Positions 7,030-10,488 of a stretch of DNA of 10,488 nucleotides are shown here, in pieces. The notes beneath the pieces are model-generated. The model was not told the DNA's origin. It made no database searches and was given only the letters and a program-made list of their open reading frames with translations. Both the position numbers and the translations under genes were made by a program. This stretch comes from Holophagaceae bacterium UBA692 (GTDB lineage: Bacteria > Acidobacteriota > Holophagae > Holophagales > Holophagaceae): assembly GCA_002297665.1 (NCBI GenBank), contig DBMS01000312.1, positions 1-10,488 on the forward strand, given 5' to 3'. The first letter of the stretch is position 1. The number at the start of each line of letters is the position of its first letter.

Positions 7030-7045
7030 TGGCACAACTCGTGCG
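7030..7045 (+). promoter_or_regulatory. Sigma-54 (-24/-12) promoter of the oxidoreductase operon
   Basis: TGGCACAACTCGTGCG has the invariant -24 GG (7031-7032) and -12 GC (7043-7044) exactly 10 bp apart, and TGGCAC fully matches the -24 consensus. The start would be near 7055, leaving a leader of about 30 nt that contains the ribosome site GGGAG (7075-7079). The neighbouring gene encodes a sigma-54 activator, which strongly supports the call. The AT-rich stretch 6959-6980 between enhancer and promoter may help DNA bending. Confidence 0.78.
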
Positions 7046-7085
7046 TTTTCACGGGATCCGCATTGCGGTTCAACGGGAGCAGACC

Positions 7086-8816
7086 ATGGACAGGATCCTG
7101 AGGGTCAATCTGACCGACCTCACCACCCGCACGGAGGAGACGCCCGCGGCCTGGGCGGGCCTGGGGGGCCGCGCCCTCACGTCCACCCTCGTGGCCAAGG
7201 AGGTGCCTCCCGCCTGCCACCCCCTGGGACCCAACAACAAGCTCGTCTTCGCCCCCGGCCTCCTTTCGGGCACTTCGGCCTCCAACTCGGGCCGCCTCTC
7301 CTGCGGCGCCAAGAGCCCGCTGACGGGCGGCATCAAGGAGAGCAACGTGGGCGGCACCGCGGCCCAGATGTTCGCGCGCCTGGGCATCAAGGCCCTGGTC
7401 ATCGAGGGCCTGCCCAAGGGCGACGCCTGGTACGGCCTGCGGGTCACCAAGGACGGCGTCGCCATCCAGGAGGAACGGGAGCTGATCGGGCGGAACAACT
7501 TCGCGGTGCTGGAGGCCATCGAGGGCCGCCTGGGGAAGAAGGCCGGCGTGATCTGCATCGGCACCGCCGGCGAAATGCGGGTGACCGCCGCCAACATCTC
7601 CGTGCGCGACCCCTCCGGCAAGCTCCGCAGCCACGGCCGGGGGGGCCTCGGCGCCGTCATGGGGTCCAAGCGCATCAAGTTCATCACCATCGAGGACGAA
7701 GGCGCCCCGGGCATCCAGCTCGCGGACCCCGAGAAGTTCAAGGCCGCCTCGCGGGTCTTCACCAAGGCCCTCATGGACCACCCCGTGAGCGGCACCGGGC
7801 TGCCCACCTACGGCACCAACGTCCTGGTGAACATCCTGCACGAGGCCGGCGGCCTTCCCACGCGCAATTTCACCTCCGGCCGCTTCGACGGCCACGACGC
7901 CATCTGCGGCGAGACCATGCACGACACGATCGTCGCCCGGGGCGGCAAGCCCCGCCACGGCTGCCACGCCGGTTGCGTCATCCAGTGCTCCCAGGTCTAC
8001 AACGACGCGGGCGGCAACTACCTCACCTCCGGCTTCGAGTACGAGACCATCTGGGGCCTGGGCGCCAACTGCACCATCACCGACCTGGACGACATCGCCA
8101 CCGCCGACAGCCTCATGGACGACCTCGGCATCGACTCCATCGAGACCGCCGTGGCCTTCGGCGTGGCCATGGAGGCCGGCATCCTCCCCTGGGGCGACGG
8201 CAAGGAGGTGCTGCGCATCCTCAGGGAGGAAGTGGGCCGGGGAACCGCCCTGGGCCGCGTCATCGCCTCGGGCGCCGGCGCCGTGGGCCGCACCTACGGC
8301 ATCACCCGGGTCCCCGTGGTGAAGAACCAGGGCATCCCCGCCTACGATCCACGCTCGGTGAAGGGAATCGGCATCACCTATGCTACCAGCACCATGGGGG
8401 CGGACCACACCGCCGGCTACACCATCGCCACCAACATCCTCAACGTGGGCGGCCAGGTGGATCCCCTCAGGAAGGACGGCCAGGTGGAGCTCAGCCGCAA
8501 CCTCCAGATCGCCACCGCCGCCATCGACTCCACCGGCATGTGCATCTTCATCGCCTTCCCCGCCCTGGACGTGCCCGAGTGCCTGCCGGCCCTCATCGAC
8601 ATGATCAACGCCCGCTTCGGAGCGGAGCTCACCGGCGACGACGTGGCGGCCCTGGGCAAGACCGTCCTCAAGACCGAGCGCGCGTTCAACATGGCCGCGG
8701 GCATGACCCCCGTCCACGACCGGCTCCCGGAATTCTTCCGCACCGACCCCGTCGCCCCCCACGACGCCGTGTGGGACTTCACCGACGAAGAGGTCGACGC
8801 GTTCTGGAACTTCTGA
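7086..8816 (+). CDS. aor: Aldehyde:ferredoxin oxidoreductase family tungsto/molybdoenzyme
   Basis: A 576-residue cytoplasmic enzyme of the family that oxidises aldehydes (or related substrates) with a tungsten or molybdenum bis-pyranopterin and one [4Fe-4S] cluster. The N-terminal pterin domain shows LLSGTSASNSGRL, KSPLTGGIKESNVGG and GRGGLGAVMGSKRIKFI. The C-terminal domains show GLPTRNF, GFEYETIWGLGANC, DDLGIDSIET and YDPRSVKG..YATSTMGADH. Cluster cysteines are C293, C297, C301 and C486 (GMCIF). Spacing of the first three is C-x3-C-x3-C rather than the C-x2-C-x3-C of Pyrococcus AOR. Length is close to the usual 600. ATG 7086 has GGGAG 6 nt upstream and matches the MDRILRVNLT family start. 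It is transcribed from a sigma-54 promoter and overlaps the following MoaD-like gene by one base. No ferredoxin or metal transporter is in view. Substrate and metal cannot be told from the sequence. Confidence 0.92.
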   Translation: MDRILRVNLTDLTTRTEETPAAWAGLGGRALTSTLVAKEVPPACHPLGPNNKLVFAPGLLSGTSASNSGRLSCGAKSPLTGGIKESNVGGTAAQMFARLGIKALVIEGLPKGDAWYGLRVTKDGVAIQEERELIGRNNFAVLEAIEGRLGKKAGVICIGTAGEMRVTAANISVRDPSGKLRSHGRGGLGAVMGSKRIKFITIEDEGAPGIQLADPEKFKAASRVFTKALMDHPVSGTGLPTYGTNVLVNILHEAGGLPTRNFTSGRFDGHDAICGETMHDTIVARGGKPRHGCHAGCVIQCSQVYNDAGGNYLTSGFEYETIWGLGANCTITDLDDIATADSLMDDLGIDSIETAVAFGVAMEAGILPWGDGKEVLRILREEVGRGTALGRVIASGAGAVGRTYGITRVPVVKNQGIPAYDPRSVKGIGITYATSTMGADHTAGYTIATNILNVGGQVDPLRKDGQVELSRNLQIATAAIDSTGMCIFIAFPALDVPECLPALIDMINARFGAELTGDDVAALGKTVLKTERAFNMAAGMTPVHDRLPEFFRTDPVAPHDAVWDFTDEEVDAFWNF

Positions 8817-9040
8817 TGGTCATCACCGTCAAGCTCTTCGCCCACTTCCGCCACGGCAGGTTCAAGGAGGCCGAGAAGGCCTTCCCGGAAGGCGTGGACT
8901 GCCTCCACGTCATCCACAGCCTGGACTTCACCGCGAGGGACATGGGGATCGTGATGGTCAACGGGCTGCACGCGGCCCTGGACAGGACGCTGCAGGACCG
9001 GGACACCCTCGCGCTGTTCCCGCTGGTGGGCGGGGGATAA
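8816..9040 (+). CDS. MoaD/ThiS-like sulfur carrier protein
   Basis: A 74-residue beta-grasp, ubiquitin-like protein ending in VGGG. The C-terminal double glycine is the part adenylated and thiocarboxylated in MoaD and ThiS to deliver sulfur, for MoaD to the dithiolene of pyranopterin. Other family marks are the opening strand ITVKLFAHFR, the segment IVMVNGLHAALDRTL (45-59), and DRDTLALFPLVGGG matching the usual D-G-D-x-(V/L)-A-(L/F)-x-P-x-x-G-G ending. It starts at TGATG, sharing one base with the oxidoreductase stop, so the two are translationally coupled; no strong ribosome site is needed or seen. Placement right behind a pterin enzyme suggests a dedicated carrier for its cofactor. The tail has three glycines rather than two. 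Eight bases separate its stop from that of the convergent XRE gene. ThiS-like thiamine function is less likely here. Confidence 0.85.
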   Translation: MVITVKLFAHFRHGRFKEAEKAFPEGVDCLHVIHSLDFTARDMGIVMVNGLHAALDRTLQDRDTLALFPLVGGG

Positions 9041-9048
9041 GGATCCTG

Positions 9049-9603
9049 TCAGGCCACCACGTTCAGGATGAAGCTCAGGCTTCCCTTCCCCGTGTTCGCG
9101 AAGGCGTACGGCGTGTCCGACGGGAACGCGATGGACTGGCCCGCCTTGAGCACCTCCGACGCGCCGTCGCGCTCCAGGGTGAGTTCGCCGCGCACCACAT
9201 AGACCATCTCGCGGTAGCCGGGAAGGTCCGGTTCGCCCTGGTAGCGGTCCCCGGGAGCGATGGTCCACTTCCAGAGTTCCACGGTGCGCCGGGCCGGGAA
9301 GCTCTGGAGCAGGTCCACCTTGGTCCCGGCGCTGCTTCCCTGCCACAGCTGGAGGCCCCGGTCGGGATGGGCCTCCTCCTGGGCGGCGTCCACCAGTTCG
9401 GAGAAGGTGAGGTCGAAGGCGGCGGCGATGTGGCCCAGGGTGGCCAGGCTCACGTTGCTCTCGCCGCTCTCGATCATGCCGATCATGCGCCGGGAGAGGC
9501 CCGCGCGGTCCGCCAGCTCCTGCTGGCTCCACTTCAGCTCGTGCCGCTTTTTGACAATGTTCAGGGAGATGGGAAGGAAGAGCTTTCGGGGGTCGAAGGC
9601 CAT
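9049..9603 (-). CDS. XRE-family transcriptional regulator with C-terminal cupin domain
   Basis: A 184-residue DNA-binding regulator. Residues 12-72 form an HTH_3 domain (LNIVKKRHELKWSQQELADR, then AGLSRRMIGMIESGESNVSL, ending near FSELVDAA). Residues about 95-184 form a cupin barrel (LPGYREMVYVVRGELTLERDG, AGQSIAFPSDTPYAFANTG). This layout is that of PuuR-like and similar ligand-sensing regulators. The usual metal-binding histidines of both cupin motifs are absent (YREMVYV and TPYAFAN where H-x-H and P-x-x-H are common), so a metal-free sensor pocket is likely. ATG 9603 has GAGG 5 nt upstream; ATG 9633 is in frame but lies inside the promoter dyad. The gene is divergent from ornithine carbamoyltransferase and shares one promoter window with it, so it probably controls itself and that gene. 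An arginine- or ornithine-related ligand is inferred from context only. Confidence 0.88.
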   Translation of the reverse strand: MAFDPRKLFLPISLNIVKKRHELKWSQQELADRAGLSRRMIGMIESGESNVSLATLGHIAAAFDLTFSELVDAAQEEAHPDRGLQLWQGSSAGTKVDLLQSFPARRTVELWKWTIAPGDRYQGEPDLPGYREMVYVVRGELTLERDGASEVLKAGQSIAFPSDTPYAFANTGKGSLSFILNVVA

Positions 9604-9619
9604 GGGAACCTCGAAGGGT

Positions 9620-9648
9620 AATATATTGCACATCCCAGGAATGCGCAA
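9620..9648 (-). promoter_or_regulatory. Sigma-70 promoter of the XRE-cupin gene
   Basis: On the minus strand TTGCGC (9643-9648) and TATATT (9620-9625) are 17 bp apart, with a start expected near 9613. Each element abuts an element of the opposing promoter of ornithine carbamoyltransferase, so RNA polymerase bound in one direction should exclude the other. Confidence 0.6.
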
Positions 9649-9652
9649 TATA
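9622..9652. promoter_or_regulatory. Dyad operator between XRE-cupin and argF
   Basis: TATATTGCACAT and ATGCGCAATATA form 12-bp arms with 11 of 12 pairs matching around the 7-bp spacer CCCAGGA. The centre (9637) is exactly the centre of the two opposing promoters. Part of the symmetry follows from two mirror-image promoters sharing one site, but the inner CAT/ATG match extends beyond the -35 boxes, which favours a protein-binding dyad, most simply for the XRE-cupin regulator. Confidence 0.55.
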
Positions 9653-9654
9653 CT
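9626..9654 (+). promoter_or_regulatory. Sigma-70 promoter of ornithine carbamoyltransferase
   Basis: TTGCAC (9626-9631) and TATACT (9649-9654) are 17 bp apart, the best sigma-70-like promoter in the window. A start near 9661 leaves about 19 nt of leader with AAGGAG at 9667-9672. Confidence 0.65.
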
Positions 9655-9679
9655 TGCCATGCCGAAAAGGAGAACCGCC

Positions 9680-10488
9680 ATGGCCGTCAACCTCAAGGGA
9701 CGCAGCTTCCTCAGCCTCATGGACTTCACCGTTGAGGAGGTGCGCTACCTCCTGGACCTCTCCCGGGACCTGAAGGCCAAGAAGCGCATGGGCGTCTATA
9801 ACTACCTCCTGAAGGGCAAGAACGTCGTCCTGCTCTTCGAGAAGGCCTCCACCCGCACCCGCTGCGCCTTCGAGGTCGCCGCGCTGGAGGAAGGCGCCCA
9901 CGTCACCTTCCTGGACAGCAACAGCTCCCAGATGGGCAAGAAGGAGTCCCTGGAGGACAGCGCCAAGGTCCTGGGCCGCTTCTTCGACGGCATCGAGTAC
10001 CGCGGCTTCAAGCAGGAAGTGGTGGAGAACCTGGCGAAGTTCTCCGGCGTGCCCGTGTGGAACGGCCTCACCGACATCGACCACCCCACCCAGATCCTCG
10101 CCGACTTCCTCACCATCGAGGAGCACGTGGCCAAGCCCCTCAGCAAGGTCAAGCTGGTCTTCGCCGGGGACATCCGCAACAACATGAGCTACGCCCTGAT
10201 GTACGGCGCGGCCAAGACGGGCATGCACTTCGTGGGCCTGGGCCCCAAGGAGCTGTACCCCAGCCAGGAGATCCTCGACCGCGTTCGTGAAGTGGGCAAG
10301 CTCACCGGCGCCCGGATCGACATCACCGACGACGTGAACGCCGTCGAGTGCGCCGACGTCATCTACACCGACGTGTGGGCCTCCATGGGCGAAGAGGACC
10401 AGATCCCCGAGCGGGTGCGCCTCCTGACCCCCTTCAAGGTCACCATGGACCTCGTGAAGCGGACCAAGAACCCCGACATGATCTTCCT
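9680..10488 (+). CDS. argF: Ornithine carbamoyltransferase (3' end outside window)
   Basis: Transfers the carbamoyl group from carbamoyl phosphate to ornithine to make citrulline (arginine synthesis), or runs in reverse in arginine deiminase catabolism. The visible 269 residues include the carbamoyl-phosphate loop STRTR (57-61) in FEKASTRTRCAFEVAA, the GxEYRGF block (104-110), HPTQILADF (135-143), the domain-linking GDIRNNMSYALM (163-174) and TDVWASMGE (230-238). The sequence stops just before the expected HCLP ornithine-site motif. The N-terminus (LKGRSFLSLMDFT) and block spacing resemble the E. coli ArgF / catabolic ArcB long form rather than short archaeal-type enzymes, so anabolic or catabolic use cannot be settled. 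ATG 9680 is chosen because AAGGAG lies 7 nt upstream; in-frame ATG 9659 would place that site inside the gene. It is divergent from an XRE-cupin gene sharing its promoter region. Confidence 0.93.
   Translation, partial: MAVNLKGRSFLSLMDFTVEEVRYLLDLSRDLKAKKRMGVYNYLLKGKNVVLLFEKASTRTRCAFEVAALEEGAHVTFLDSNSSQMGKKESLEDSAKVLGRFFDGIEYRGFKQEVVENLAKFSGVPVWNGLTDIDHPTQILADFLTIEEHVAKPLSKVKLVFAGDIRNNMSYALMYGAAKTGMHFVGLGPKELYPSQEILDRVREVGKLTGARIDITDDVNAVECADVIYTDVWASMGEEDQIPERVRLLTPFKVTMDLVKRTKNPDMIF

Noticed and set aside
4861..7035. A 724-codon minus-strand frame parallel to the activator gene
   Set aside because: Repetitive Gly/Arg/Pro composition typical of an off-frame shadow; the activator's motifs are in the other frame.
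5121..7085. Upstream open extension of the oxidoreductase frame, antisense to the activator
   Set aside because: It overlaps the whole activator gene in antisense and lacks motifs. The family start at 7086 has a good ribosome site and lies behind the sigma-54 promoter.
6864..8762. Upstream open extension of the activator frame, antisense to the oxidoreductase
   Set aside because: The translated part is Ala/Gly/Val/His-rich without domain motifs, it crosses the divergent promoter region, and the AcoR-type N-terminus starts at 6863 after a good ribosome site.
9041..9048. Terminator between the MoaD-like gene and the XRE gene
   Set aside because: Only 8 bp separate the two stops and no hairpin with a T-run is visible on either strand.
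9659..9679. Alternative ATG start (9659) for ornithine carbamoyltransferase
   Set aside because: It would place the AAGGAG ribosome site inside the gene and has none of its own; homologues begin near 9680.
8417..10228. A 603-codon minus-strand frame through the oxidoreductase end, XRE gene and ornithine carbamoyltransferase
   Set aside because: It is antisense or off-frame to four recognisable genes and its translation shows no family motif.

Overview
The window is very GC-rich DNA, densely packed with ten protein-coding genes on both strands. Two are cut by the window edges: the malate synthase on the left and the ornithine carbamoyltransferase on the right. No tRNA, rRNA, CRISPR array, insertion sequence or phage gene is visible. 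The mix of genes (long malate synthase, class II fructose-1,6-bisphosphatase, acetate kinase, a tungsten-type aldehyde:ferredoxin oxidoreductase and a sigma-54 activator) fits an anaerobic or facultative Gram-negative bacterium of the Acidobacteriota/Holophagae or deltaproteobacterial kind. This lineage guess is an inference from gene content and composition only.

Left part (1-4219), central carbon metabolism: a malate synthase (+) meets glpX (-) tail to tail. glpX is divergent from acetate kinase ackA (+) across a 157-bp gap. Together these genes suit growth on, or exchange with, acetate: the glyoxylate bypass, gluconeogenesis and acetyl-phosphate/acetate interconversion.

Middle (4216-4898): a two-gene toxin-antitoxin-like module on the minus strand. 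A small BrnT/DUF4258-like protein comes first, followed by a ribbon-helix-helix protein that starts inside the toxin stop codon. A perfect 15-bp palindrome overlies the predicted -10 box and is a natural autoregulatory operator.

Centre-right (4908-9040), the most coherent system: an AcoR-like sigma-54 activator (GAF-PAS-AAA+-Fis, minus strand) is divergent from a two-gene operon encoding an aldehyde:ferredoxin oxidoreductase-family enzyme and a MoaD/ThiS-like sulfur carrier ending in GGG. The 222-bp gap between them holds a clear -24/-12 promoter facing the oxidoreductase and a 7-bp-arm inverted repeat about 100 bp upstream, placed like an enhancer. The simplest reading is an inducible tungsten/molybdenum aldehyde-oxidation operon with its own activator and dedicated sulfur carrier.

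Right end (9049-10488): an XRE-cupin regulator (-) is divergent from ornithine carbamoyltransferase (+). Their two predicted sigma-70 promoters occupy exactly the same 35 bp in opposite directions, each with a 17-bp spacer, around one imperfect 12-bp-arm dyad.

The best candidates for something undescribed are the activator/oxidoreductase/MoaD unit with its duplicated promoter-like element, the toxin-antitoxin pair, and the shared symmetrical promoter. Every functional assignment rests on motif recognition by eye, without database searches.
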